DNA of 44,312 bases from Candidatus Methanoplasma glyptotermitis. GTDB taxonomy: Archaea; Thermoplasmatota; Thermoplasmata; Methanomassiliicoccales; Methanomethylophilaceae. A program made the translations under genes and the position numbers. Below the pieces are notes generated by a model that saw only the letters and a list, made by a program, of their open reading frames with translations, did not search any database and was not told the origin of the DNA. The DNA lies in NCBI GenBank assembly GCA_031267895.1, contig JAIRYF010000068.1:1-44312 (forward strand), written 5' to 3'. Of the stretch, positions 1 through 7,014 are shown piece by piece. Position 1 is the stretch's first letter, and each line of letters starts with the position of its first letter.

Positions 1-169
1 TCTCCTCCTGTGCACACCAATCCCATCCTGGGCGGGCCATTCTTTCTAAGGGAGCAGCCGGCCGTGGGAGTGAAATGTACAGGAGAGATTAACATTTATC
101 TGAGGGTTTCACCAGAGCCGGGCAATTCACCAATCAACTGTTGCATAAAAACAGTAAGGAGGAATAGAA
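1..169. other. left-edge region with no assignable gene
   Basis: No recognisable gene. Plus-strand frame 1 stays open from base 1 to a stop at 178-180, but its 59 codons have no family resemblance and no start, and it overlaps the clear ribosome-binding site of the next gene. It could be the tail of a gene that starts outside the window. A strong Shine-Dalgarno AAGGAGG lies at 156-162. Confidence 0.3.
156..162 (+). promoter_or_regulatory. ribosome-binding site fixing a TTG start
   Basis: Perfect AAGGAGG, seven bases before the TTG at 170. It decides the start of the small bacteriocin-like gene, since the next in-frame ATG would lose the spacing. The rpl1 gene at 3820 uses the same arrangement of strong SD, 7-nt spacer and TTG. 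Confidence 0.7.
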
Positions 170-532
170 TTGTTTTCTAATGTAGACAACTATGAGATGA
201 AAATGCCGAAAAGGTATGTGGAACTGTCTGAGGAGGAAATGGAATACGGTGGTGGGTTCCTAAATTTTCTCGTCTCCGCGGTGGCAACAGTCGTATCTGT
301 TGCGGTGACCCAGTATGCCACGGCAACTAACAATAAAGCATTGTATGCCACAGGTGTTGCTATAGGTGTCGTTGGATCAATTGTTTCTTTTGGTTTGTCA
401 ACTGCAGCGTTGGCTGCAACAACAACAACGGCCGCACAGGCAGGAAAGTACGTAGCTACCACGCTTGTCTTAAATCCAACTGTAAGCTCCATACAGTTGG
501 CAAATGATATTAACACCTACAGGTCATTGTGA
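170..532 (+). CDS. bacteriocin-like small protein with double-glycine leader
   Basis: A 120-residue protein starting at TTG. Residues 1-28 look like a charged, hydrophilic leader: the stretch YVELSEEEMEYGGG (residues 16-29) has the acidic helix followed by Gly-Gly that is typical of leaders cleaved by C39-peptidase ABC exporters. The remaining ~92 residues are Ala/Val/Thr/Gly-rich, with two hydrophobic segments (about 32-46 and 60-83), as in pore-forming class II bacteriocins. It is followed after 64 bp by a multi-pass membrane protein that could be its immunity or export partner, and the whole pair is repeated downstream (1181-2228). What is seen is the leader and the duplication; bacteriocin function is inferred. 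No exporter or peptidase gene is in the window. An alternative is a small membrane-associated protein unrelated to killing. Confidence 0.55.
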   Translation: MFSNVDNYEMKMPKRYVELSEEEMEYGGGFLNFLVSAVATVVSVAVTQYATATNNKALYATGVAIGVVGSIVSFGLSTAALAATTTTAAQAGKYVATTLVLNPTVSSIQLANDINTYRSL

Positions 533-596
533 ATGTAGGCACTGAACCTTTCAAAGCCCTTATGAAACTTTCTCCAAACCACTTCTACAACAAGGC

Positions 597-1184
597 ATGG
601 TTTCACACATGAGCAACAATGCGAAGAAAATGTACATTATAGTCGGTACGATTTGGCTTTTGCTTTCTGCGTTTTTGATCATATCAGTTCCGCACGTGAG
701 GTTTGCCACTGTAGCGGCGGCTATAGCTGCTGCAGCAATGATTTTCGCAGGGCTGAGTCCAAAGACAGAGTATGAGCAGGAAGACGGTCACGATCGCGAC
801 GGCCTGATGGCAAAGAGTCTTTTGCCGGGGTACATACAGCTTGCGGTGTTTAGAGAAAGAGGGGGAATCGCACAGCTGGTCGTTTTTCTGATAGGACTGA
901 CGCTTGCGGCAATCGGTATGAACGGCCTGATATCCAACGATCCCGAACTCATACACGAGGCGTTCATGATGAGCCTCTATGGGATGACGGTAGTATTCTT
1001 TTCAATAACGTGGTCTGCGCTTGAGGTCAATGAGTATTGCAACAAGAGGAAAATGCCGTTCGACGGCGGGATATTTGAGATGAGATGGAACAACACAGAA
1101 CTCGGGTTGAAGATATTAGCGGGTACAGTGTTGATTGTGCTCATATCCCTGACGGCCGGGTTCTACTACGGCAATGTGATGTGA
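597..1184 (+). CDS. multi-pass membrane protein, possible immunity/accessory partner
   Basis: A 195-residue protein with about five hydrophobic segments (residues ~13-31, 35-51, 92-112, 120-140, 170-190) and no recognised domain. It is a paralogue of the protein at 1584-2228: both have a short Lys/Ser-rich stretch before a conserved L-P-G turn near residue 77, and a matching stretch, EVNEYCNKRKMPFDGG here against DTEIVCNRLGLPYTGY there. Its position directly after a double-glycine-leader protein, and the repeat of this arrangement, suggest a dedicated partner such as immunity. ATG 609 is an alternative start. The last bases overlap the GTG (1181) at which the second leader peptide originally began, so the genes were translationally coupled. 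Confidence 0.55.
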   Translation: MVSHMSNNAKKMYIIVGTIWLLLSAFLIISVPHVRFATVAAAIAAAAMIFAGLSPKTEYEQEDGHDRDGLMAKSLLPGYIQLAVFRERGGIAQLVVFLIGLTLAAIGMNGLISNDPELIHEAFMMSLYGMTVVFFSITWSALEVNEYCNKRKMPFDGGIFEMRWNNTELGLKILAGTVLIVLISLTAGFYYGNVM

Positions 1185-1231
1185 AGTTCGCACATCTAAA
1201 CAAATATGAGCTGAAGATGCCATAAAGGTGC

Positions 1232-1540
1232 GTGGAACTGTCTGACGAAGAGATGGAGTACAATGGAGGCTTCGCACGGATTCAGGCGCAGTTATATCGG
1301 CTGTATGCACTTACTGCATCTGTCACAGTTACAGTGGCAGGAAATACGGGATTGATGGACAAAGATGCGGCCGAAAAGATAAGCACCGCTGCCACTGCAG
1401 TTGGCGTTGTGACTGGGTATGCAAGCGGAATAGGGGCACTGCGGACATCAACCGCCACAGCAGCTGCAAGCACACTGGTCAGAGCAACATCAAGTGTTTC
1501 CTCGGAACCGGGGCTCAATATGGCAGCATCCCAGCTCTAA
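1232..1540 (+). CDS. second bacteriocin-like protein, leader interrupted by an ochre stop
   Basis: The open frame from GTG 1232 encodes 102 residues beginning MELSDEEMEYNGGF, clearly the same leader as the protein at 170. The homology extends upstream in the same frame to GTG 1181 (FAHLNKYELKMP against FSNVDNYEMKMP), but codon 1223-1225 is TAA where the paralogue has AAA (Lys). So either the leader is now shortened by starting at GTG 1232, which has no well-spaced SD, or the gene is newly inactivated. The body is Ala/Thr/Val/Ser-rich with Gly-Xaa-Gly hydrophobic stretches, and diverges strongly from the first copy, as expected for peptides with different targets. The paralogous membrane protein follows after 43 bp. 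Confidence 0.45.
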   Translation: MELSDEEMEYNGGFARIQAQLYRLYALTASVTVTVAGNTGLMDKDAAEKISTAATAVGVVTGYASGIGALRTSTATAAASTLVRATSSVSSEPGLNMAASQL

Positions 1541-1583
1541 AATCATACAAAGCATATCCGGATAACTCAGAGACAGATATTCT

Positions 1584-2228
1584 ATGAAGAGAAAGTACAG
1601 ATTCTGGGTCGTATTGGTCACACTGTATGCCTCTGCTCTGTTGCTGGCTATCTATATCGGCGAACATATGATCATTCTGGCCGCATCGGCATCATTTTTT
1701 GCATTGAGCGCAGGCCTGCTAACAAACGATCATCTTGATGATGATGAAAAAAACAGGCCGTCCGCGATGATTAGGTCGTTCGTTCCGGGGCTTGGCCATG
1801 TGTACCTCCGTGCGTACCGGCGTGCTATCTTATTTTCATTTGGTTATCTGGCCATAGTACTTATCGTCTCTGGAATGCTGGTTTTGGAATTGGAGGCGAT
1901 CCTGCTGTTGTTTTCGATGTTTGGAATCATTATCGGGATGATGTTTATCTCCCTTATTGACACAGAGATTGTCTGCAACAGACTCGGACTTCCGTACACT
2001 GGATATGCATACGAAGTGAGAATACATGACTATAATCTGGCATTCATTGCGTCACTGACGATAGCGTATGCAGTTGGAGTCATTCTCCCGGTGTATGGGA
2101 TGGTGACGGGAAACAGCGGGAATTTTGTCATGAATCTGACAGCGGCAGCAGCCTGGTCGTCTGTGTTGCTGATAGGATTCGTCCTTTTTGTAGTTATGAA
2201 AAGAATGCCTTGCAACCAAATGATCTAA
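1584..2228 (+). CDS. multi-pass membrane protein, paralogue of 597-1184
   Basis: A 214-residue integral membrane protein with roughly six hydrophobic segments. It shares with the upstream paralogue the central motif around SFVPGLGHVYLRAYRRA (residues ~67-83) and the cytoplasmic-type stretch DTEIVCNRLGLPYTGY. The P-G-L-G-x-x-Y pattern resembles small membrane proteins of the TM2 type, but no family could be assigned. It is the second member of the second leader-peptide/membrane-protein module. Immunity or a role in export is inference from context only. A T7 run about 90 bp downstream may end the transcript. Confidence 0.5.
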   Translation: MKRKYRFWVVLVTLYASALLLAIYIGEHMIILAASASFFALSAGLLTNDHLDDDEKNRPSAMIRSFVPGLGHVYLRAYRRAILFSFGYLAIVLIVSGMLVLELEAILLLFSMFGIIIGMMFISLIDTEIVCNRLGLPYTGYAYEVRIHDYNLAFIASLTIAYAVGVILPVYGMVTGNSGNFVMNLTAAAAWSSVLLIGFVLFVVMKRMPCNQMI

Positions 2229-2317
2229 ACCTGCGTGTCACTTTCTGTAACTGTGCGGCCCGCCGTACAAGGGTTTCCCTCGAGGCATGGTCCTCTGATG
2301 CATGGCGGACCTGCATA

Positions 2318-2324
2318 TTTTTTT
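2318..2324 (+). terminator. possible oligo-T terminator
   Basis: Seven consecutive T on the plus strand about 90 bp after the last membrane-protein gene. Archaeal RNA polymerase stops at oligo-T tracts, so this may end the 170-2228 transcript. No hairpin is needed or seen. Confidence 0.3.
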
Positions 2325-2374
2325 GGACAGACAGGAGTTGCCTGAGATTCTTGGAGATTTCTCCCGAATTGCCG

Positions 2375-2382
2375 ATCTGTCT
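2375..2382. repeat. target-site duplication, left copy
   Basis: ATCTGTCT, identical to 3726-3733 on the other side of the insertion sequence. Eight base pairs is the usual duplication length for ISL3-family elements. Confidence 0.9.
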
Positions 2383-3725
2383 GGTCCTATTCTGTTTTGT
2401 GTGGAAATGATTCCGGGCGCAGCCCGGAATGAAGACATCTTACACACTCCGTCCGTACATATCCGTCTTCTCCTTCGCGCTTACCAAATAGCACATGGAG
2501 ATCAGGCTTTCTGTCCTGCGGAATCCTCTTGCTCTTGACTTTATAACAGAGATCATGCTGTTAGTTCCTTCAAGAACAGCGTTGGTAAGCCGTGAGGAGA
2601 ACCGCTGAAGGATATGCGCGGCGTGCTTTTCAACCGTATCAGCAAGTTTCACAAAATGGTACATCTTCGCCATCCTTGCCCATTGTATCCATCCCTTCAG
2701 ATGCTGTTCCGCGGAATAGACATCGCCCATACTGTATAACGAACATAACGATTCCTTCAGTCTGTACGCTATGCCCAGAACCTCATTGTCCCGGCATATC
2801 CTGTCCCTCAGGACAAGGTCCCCGCAGGACAGGTTCTTCGGATTCCTCAGAAGAAGGTACATCGCCTTCATTCTGTTCACGGCAAGTTTCAGCTCACCGC
2901 ATTTGGTGTCATTCAGAGCCTCGTTTGCCATCTTTACCAGATGGAATCTGTCGGCGGTGATCTTGGAAAGAGGGAAGTGTTTCCTTATCCCGGAGATGTA
3001 CGCTCTGCCGAAGTCGCATGAGAAATCAGATATCTTCCGGGCCTTTCCGCCGTGTTCCGCCAGGAATCTTTTGAATCTTCCGACAGTTCCTGAATCCTTG
3101 CCTTCGGTAACGAATATTATTCTGTGTGTGTCCAGATCTGCGAACACCGTAAGAAAAGAATCCCTTCCCGAGAAACATTTCTCGTCCACACCTACTCTTC
3201 TTACTTTGGAGAGGTCCAGCCCTTCCGTTAACTTATCCGTGTATGCTCTCACCACTGTCCAGATCCGGTTCGGATATTCGTGAAGCATATCTCCGGCGGT
3301 CCTGACAGGCATCTGTCTTACCATGGATACAATCATGGACTCCATCAGCAGCGTGAATCCCGAGCCGGGTCTTGCCCACGGAACATCCGTCTGCTTCACA
3401 CCGTGTTCGGGACAGTCCGCTCTCGGAATGTCAGCACGGATGTATGTCTTCATGCCTCTCATGTCTACGTCCCTCCACGTTCTTTCTTTTATCCGATCGT
3501 GGACTTTGCACATACGTCCGCATTCCGGACATCTTACCTTCATTCCGAAAGGAACATCCAGCCTTATGTGCACCTCCTGTTCCCCGCCGGCATCCCTGTA
3601 GGATACGTCGGCGACTTTCCAGGGATCCTCCAGTTTCAGTCCCCACTCCCAGAATTCCTTCAGATCGTTCACGGACAGGTATCAGACTCAATCTACATGA
3701 AATCCACACAAAACAGAATAGGACC
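2383..3725 (-). mobile_element. complete ISL3-family insertion sequence
   Basis: A 1343-bp element bounded by perfect 23-bp terminal inverted repeats (2383-2405 and 3703-3725, starting GGTCCTATTCTGTTTTGTGT) and by perfect 8-bp direct repeats ATCTGTCT (2375-2382 and 3726-3733). It carries a single transposase gene on the minus strand. The perfect ends and intact reading frame indicate a recent insertion and a probably active element. It separates the small-peptide modules from the ribosomal operon; its right edge lies 14 bp before the TATA box of rpl1. Confidence 0.95.
2440..3672 (-). CDS. ISL3-family transposase
   Basis: A 410-residue DDE transposase that catalyses cut-and-paste movement of the surrounding element. 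The N-terminal part has a zinc-ribbon with CPECGRMC near residue 48 and a further C-x2-H near 88. A helix-turn-helix region (about 100-150) follows. The catalytic domain begins at RRVGVDEKCFSGRD (first Asp) with a second acidic site in the KITADRFHLVKMANEA region, and ends with EGTNSMISVIKSRARG, the typical ISL3 glutamate helix near residue 370. Length is normal for the family. The start is GTG, 31 bp inside the right terminal repeat. No frameshift is seen. Confidence 0.92.
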   Translation of the reverse strand: MNDLKEFWEWGLKLEDPWKVADVSYRDAGGEQEVHIRLDVPFGMKVRCPECGRMCKVHDRIKERTWRDVDMRGMKTYIRADIPRADCPEHGVKQTDVPWARPGSGFTLLMESMIVSMVRQMPVRTAGDMLHEYPNRIWTVVRAYTDKLTEGLDLSKVRRVGVDEKCFSGRDSFLTVFADLDTHRIIFVTEGKDSGTVGRFKRFLAEHGGKARKISDFSCDFGRAYISGIRKHFPLSKITADRFHLVKMANEALNDTKCGELKLAVNRMKAMYLLLRNPKNLSCGDLVLRDRICRDNEVLGIAYRLKESLCSLYSMGDVYSAEQHLKGWIQWARMAKMYHFVKLADTVEKHAAHILQRFSSRLTNAVLEGTNSMISVIKSRARGFRRTESLISMCYLVSAKEKTDMYGRSV

Positions 3726-3733
3726 ATCTGTCT
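3726..3733. repeat. target-site duplication, right copy
   Basis: ATCTGTCT, matching 2375-2382. It ends six bases before the rpl1 TATA box. Confidence 0.9.
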
Positions 3734-3739
3734 CTATCT

Positions 3740-3747
3740 TTTAAATA
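3740..3747 (+). promoter_or_regulatory. TATA box of the rpl1-rpl10-rpl12 operon
   Basis: TTTAAATA. A start of transcription about 26 nt downstream would fall near 3766-3772, immediately before the leader hairpin at 3771-3807. The core promoter survived the IS insertion, but everything upstream of the B-recognition element now comes from the IS. Confidence 0.65.
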
Positions 3748-3770
3748 TCAGGTTCCCATAAGGTGTATTG

Positions 3771-3807
3771 CTTGTAGGAGAGCCTCACGGCTCGCATGCA
3801 CTACAAG
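3771..3807 (+). promoter_or_regulatory. leader hairpin, candidate L1 autoregulatory site
   Basis: The outer stem pairs CTTGTAG (3771-3777) with CTACAAG (3801-3807). The inner stem pairs GAGCC (3780-3784) with GGCTC (3789-3793) around loop TCAC. Between them is an asymmetric internal loop, GA on the 5' side and seven bases on the 3' side. The 3' arm runs into the Shine-Dalgarno AAGGAGGG (3805-3812). Archaeal L1 is known to repress its own mRNA by binding a stem with an asymmetric loop that mimics its 23S rRNA site. That this is such a site is inference from shape and position. Confidence 0.5.
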
Positions 3808-3819
3808 GAGGGAATTGAA

Positions 3820-4458
3820 TTGGCAGAAAAACCAACCGTAGTGGCTGTGCAGAAAGCACTGGAGAGTGCAAAGAAGCGCAATTTTACTGAAACGGTTGAG
3901 TTGGCCATCAATCTCAAAGATGTTGATCTCTCGATACCGAAGAACCGTATTCAGGAGGATATCATCCTTCCAAACGGCCGCGGAAAGGCGATCAGAGTCT
4001 GTGTGATTGGTGGTGGCGAACTAGCCTTGAAAGCCAAGGACGTTGCCGATCTTGTGATCACTCCCGAGGAACTCGGAACGATCGCAGACGACAAAAAACA
4101 GGCGAAGAAGATCGCGAACAGCACCGATTATTTCGTTGCCGAGGCCCCTTTAATGGCGGTCGTCGGTAAGAGATTGGGTACAGTTCTCGGTCCGCGCGGA
4201 AAGATGCCCAAGCCCATACCTCCGGGAGCCGATCCCGCAGGGATGGTGGACAGCCTCCGCAAGTCTGTGACCGTCAGAACGAAAGACAGGAAAACTTTCC
4301 ATGTGCCCGTGGGAACAGTGGACATGCCCGCAGAGGAGATCGCTGACAACATCGATCTTGTCATAAAGCGTGTGTCGCTTAAGCTGGAGAAAGGCGCGGC
4401 GAATATATCGTCTGCCTATGTCAAGACATCCATGGGACCGTCGGAGAGGATATTGTAA
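3820..4458 (+). CDS. rpl1: 50S ribosomal protein L1 (uL1)
   Basis: Protein of the L1 stalk of the large subunit, near the E site. From TTG 3820, seven bases after AAGGAGGG, the product is 212 residues, the usual archaeal length; the upstream in-frame ATG 3796 lies inside the leader hairpin and is unlikely to be used. The L1 signature GKRLGTVLGPRGKMPKP is seen near residue 120, as is the domain II core ending in the SLKLEKGAANISSAYV region. It is first in an operon with rpl10 (11-bp gap) and rpl12. Regulation by L1 binding to its own leader is likely (see 3771-3807). L11, often upstream in other archaea, is absent here. Confidence 0.95.
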   Translation: MAEKPTVVAVQKALESAKKRNFTETVELAINLKDVDLSIPKNRIQEDIILPNGRGKAIRVCVIGGGELALKAKDVADLVITPEELGTIADDKKQAKKIANSTDYFVAEAPLMAVVGKRLGTVLGPRGKMPKPIPPGADPAGMVDSLRKSVTVRTKDRKTFHVPVGTVDMPAEEIADNIDLVIKRVSLKLEKGAANISSAYVKTSMGPSERIL

Positions 4459-4469
4459 GGAGGTCTAAG

Positions 4470-5471
4470 ATGGCACACGTCGCAACTTGGAAGAAGGACA
4501 TCCTGAATGAGATCGTCAAGGACATCCTGGATAACCCTGTGGTCGCAGTGGTCGACATGCACGGTATTCCGGGACGGCAGATCCAGTCCATGAGGGCCGG
4601 ACTCCGTGATCGTGCCATACTCAAAATGACCAAGAACAATCTGATTGTTTTGGCACTTGAGCAGGCCGCGAAGGAGAAACCGGGACTGGAAGGACTTAAG
4701 GAATCTGTGCACGGCCAGTGCGCCCTTGTCGCAACGGACATGGATCCGTTCAAGCTCTGCAAAGTGCTTGAGGCGACGATGACACCGGCCCCCGCAAAGC
4801 CGGGACAGCTGGCACCCAGGGACATAATTGTTCCGAAGGGGCCGACGCCGTTCGGTCCGGGTCCGATCATAGGTGAACTTCAGAAGATAGGCCTTTCAGC
4901 CGCAATCGAGGCTGGAAAGATAGTTATCAAAAAGGACGCGACACTGGTTAAGAGCGGGGAACCCGTTCCGGCCAATGTCGCCGCAATGCTACCCAAGCTG
5001 GAGATCCTGCCCATGATAGTGGGTATGGACCTCAGGGCTGTCTTCGAAGACGGCACTGTTTACGGAAGGGATGTGCTTGCGATACCTGATGGCTATTACT
5101 CTGCAATGTTCGCTACGGCCGCGTACAATGCCCGCGCATTGGCAATAGAGATCGCGTACACAACAAAGGACACGATCGCATCGCTCGTCGCAAAGGCATT
5201 CAGGGAGGCAATGAGCCTCTCGATATCGGCCGCGATACCAACCAAAGAGAACATCGAGATACTTTTTGCTAAGGCAGACAGACAAATGCTTGCCCTGGCT
5301 TCCGCATCGGGATACAGCAACGATGCCATCGCTTCGAGATTAAACTCGGCAGCGGCGGCAGCCGTCAGACCCATTGCGGAATCCGCGAAAGCGGAACAGG
5401 TGGTCGAAGAAGAGGAAGAACAGGTCAGCGAAGAGGACGCAGCAGCTGGCCTGAGCGCATTATTTGGCTGA
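4470..5471 (+). CDS. rpl10: 50S ribosomal protein L10/P0 (uL10)
   Basis: Base of the ribosomal stalk: binds 23S rRNA and carries L12 dimers that recruit translation GTPases. It has 333 residues, the archaeal P0 length. The N-terminal rRNA-binding domain is followed by the archaeal insertion domain, then long helices rich in Ala where L12 dimers bind, and the acidic tail [14 protein letters not shown], which is identical to that of the downstream L12. ATG 4470 follows an AAGGAGG. The stop overlaps the SD of rpl12, so the two are translated together. Confidence 0.96.
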   Translation: MAHVATWKKDILNEIVKDILDNPVVAVVDMHGIPGRQIQSMRAGLRDRAILKMTKNNLIVLALEQAAKEKPGLEGLKESVHGQCALVATDMDPFKLCKVLEATMTPAPAKPGQLAPRDIIVPKGPTPFGPGPIIGELQKIGLSAAIEAGKIVIKKDATLVKSGEPVPANVAAMLPKLEILPMIVGMDLRAVFEDGTVYGRDVLAIPDGYYSAMFATAAYNARALAIEIAYTTKDTIASLVAKAFREAMSLSISAAIPTKENIEILFAKADRQMLALASASGYSNDAIASRLNSAAAAAVRPIAESAKAEQVVEEEEEQVSEEDAAAGLSALFG

Positions 5472-5484
5472 GGAGTTGAAAAAA

Positions 5485-5796
5485 ATGGAGTATATCTACA
5501 GTGCAATGGTTCTTTACTCTGCTGGCAAGGACATAACCGGGGATGGCGTAACAGCAATCCTCAAAGCCGCAGGAGTGGAGGCAGACGCAGCTAAAGTCAA
5601 AGCACTGATCGCTTCGCTTGAGGGAGTTGACATAAAGGAGGCCATTGCATCGGCCGCCGTCGCAGCCGCACCCGCGGCAGCAGCCCCCGCAGCCGGAGGA
5701 GCCGTCGCAGCCGCACCCGCGGCAGCAGAGGAACCCGAGGAAGAGGCAGTCAGCGAAGAGGACGCAGCAGCAGGCCTGAGCGCTCTGTTCGGATGA
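5485..5796 (+). CDS. rpl12: 50S ribosomal protein L12/P1 (archaeal type)
   Basis: Stalk protein, 103 residues from ATG 5485 with GAGGAG about ten bases before it. The N-terminal dimerisation domain starts [20 protein letters not shown] flexible Ala/Pro/Gly hinge spans about residues 62-85, and the C-terminal acidic motif ends in SALFG, where elongation factors bind. A longer frame from 5464 exists, but it overlaps rpl10 and adds residues not found in the family. Last gene of the operon. Confidence 0.95.
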   Translation: MEYIYSAMVLYSAGKDITGDGVTAILKAAGVEADAAKVKALIASLEGVDIKEAIASAAVAAAPAAAAPAAGGAVAAAPAAAEEPEEEAVSEEDAAAGLSALFG

Positions 5797-5836
5797 ACGG
5801 GAAGTTTATCTGACAAAGTCAAACCCTTTACACAAC

Positions 5837-5847
5837 ATATTTATTTA
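5837..5847 (+). promoter_or_regulatory. TATA box for the RHH-ftsZ-like operon
   Basis: ATATTTATTTA centred about 32 nt before the ATG at 5874. No Shine-Dalgarno lies between, so the gene is probably leaderless or has a leader of a few bases. Confidence 0.5.
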
Positions 5848-5873
5848 CGGTTCTTCTATTTTGTGACGTTTAT

Positions 5874-6173
5874 ATGGATCAGGCTGAAAAAATCGCTGTA
5901 AGACTTACTCCGGACGTAATGGTTGTTCTTCAGGCTCTCGTTGACAGGGGAGAATACAACAGTCTTTCCGAGACCATTTCGGATGCAATACAGAAGATGA
6001 TTGATTCAAAATTCACCCCGAAAGAGATATCCAAAATTCAGAATGAACATAAGAGAGAGAAACATTTTGACATAGAATCCCTGCTCACCGACGGGGATAC
6101 CGTCTCTACAGACGAGGCCGTGAGAAAGGCGGTCACAGAATATGTCAGATCAAGGATGGATCCTGATGAATGA
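5874..6173 (+). CDS. ribbon-helix-helix regulator, CdrS/CdrL-like
   Basis: A 99-residue protein. Residues 6-45 form a ribbon-helix-helix fold: the strand KIAVRLTPDVM, then two helices around VDRGEYNSLSETISDAIQKMI. The C-terminal half is charged and helical. RHH proteins bind DNA as dimers through the strand. In haloarchaea, short RHH proteins (CdrS/CdrL) are encoded in one operon with ftsZ2 and control cell-division genes. Here the gene overlaps the start of an FtsZ-like gene by eight bases. The family and coupling are seen; the cell-division role is inferred from the haloarchaeal parallel. Confidence 0.7.
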   Translation: MDQAEKIAVRLTPDVMVVLQALVDRGEYNSLSETISDAIQKMIDSKFTPKEISKIQNEHKREKHFDIESLLTDGDTVSTDEAVRKAVTEYVRSRMDPDE

Positions 6174-7014
6174 CTTTGCCGGAAGAACCGTAGTCATAGG
6201 CTCCGGGGGAGCCGGCTGCAATACAGTGTCAAGGATACCGAAGACGTCAGGAATTCCTGTGATAACAATAAACACGGGGAACCACGATTCTGTCATATCT
6301 ATGGCAGACAGCAATGTCGACGGATGCAGAGGAGATCACGATCTCGGCTGGGCACTGGCACTTGACTATAAGGATGAAATCGCGGAGGCTTTGGCAGGCT
6401 ATTCCAACATTATCGTGACGGCGGGGCTGGGCGGCGGGACAGGATCCGGAACCATTCCCGTAGTAGGGGAGTGCGCAAAGGAGTCCGGGGCCAGGATGAT
6501 ATCGGTCGTTAGTGTGCCTATGCCATTCGAGACTGTGCGCCGAGAAACGGCTATGAGACAGATGAGAAAAATAATTCAAATGTCTGACAGGACCGTACTG
6601 TTCGACATAGGCAAGATACCGTCCAGGGGCGGAGATGTACTCCGGATGAACGCGGCTGTATCATCGGCAGACGAACTGATGAAGGAAGCGATAATCCGGA
6701 TATACAGCATGTTGGAGGGTCCGTTTTTCAGTACATTAAGCGAGAAAGTATACACAATAGCATATCAGTCGTCCTACGACCCTGTCCGTGCGGCCGGCCG
6801 TGCGATGGATGAATACCTCTTTGATGCCGATCCGGGTTACGGCAAGATAGCAGTGACATCCGACTCAAAGATCAGCAGAACAGACTCGGAAGAGATATCT
6901 GGCAACATAAGCAACAGAACAGGGATAATGCCGGAGATTGCATACGGGGAACACGACGGGAATCACGGAATAATGCTGTTCATTCCCATTTCTTACCGTT
7001 CTTTATTATCTTAG
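6166..7014 (+). CDS. divergent FtsZ-like tubulin-family protein
   Basis: A 282-residue protein starting at ATG 6166, overlapping the stop of the RHH gene. The GTP-binding half is conserved: T1 loop GSGGAGCNTVSRI near residue 10, and the tubulin signature AGLGGGTGSGTIP near 85. After that the protein departs from FtsZ. The place where the T7 loop (Asn-x-Asp-Phe-x-Asp) should be reads PFFSTLSEKVYT, so the acidic residues needed to activate GTP hydrolysis are missing. It is also shorter than normal FtsZ (about 350-390). It may bind GTP but hydrolyse it poorly, acting as a regulator or a distinct filament. The stop is TAG, one of only two such stops recognised in the window. It overlaps the convergent trmJ-like gene by 35 bp. 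Confidence 0.75.
   Translation: MNDFAGRTVVIGSGGAGCNTVSRIPKTSGIPVITINTGNHDSVISMADSNVDGCRGDHDLGWALALDYKDEIAEALAGYSNIIVTAGLGGGTGSGTIPVVGECAKESGARMISVVSVPMPFETVRRETAMRQMRKIIQMSDRTVLFDIGKIPSRGGDVLRMNAAVSSADELMKEAIIRIYSMLEGPFFSTLSEKVYTIAYQSSYDPVRAAGRAMDEYLFDADPGYGKIAVTSDSKISRTDSEEISGNISNRTGIMPEIAYGEHDGNHGIMLFIPISYRSLLS

Noticed and set aside
1-180. Frame 1 open from the left edge as the tail of a gene
   Set aside because: Only 59 codons, no family signal, and it overlaps the SD and start of the next gene; kept as undetermined.
2302-2538. Open frame starting ATG 2302 and running into the IS
   Set aside because: It crosses the IS boundary; when the IS is removed the frame continues through the rpl1 promoter to 3840, so it is not a cut gene with any recognised product.
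2592-3744. Several plus-strand frames
   Set aside because: All are antisense to the ISL3 transposase, whose reading frame and ends are intact.
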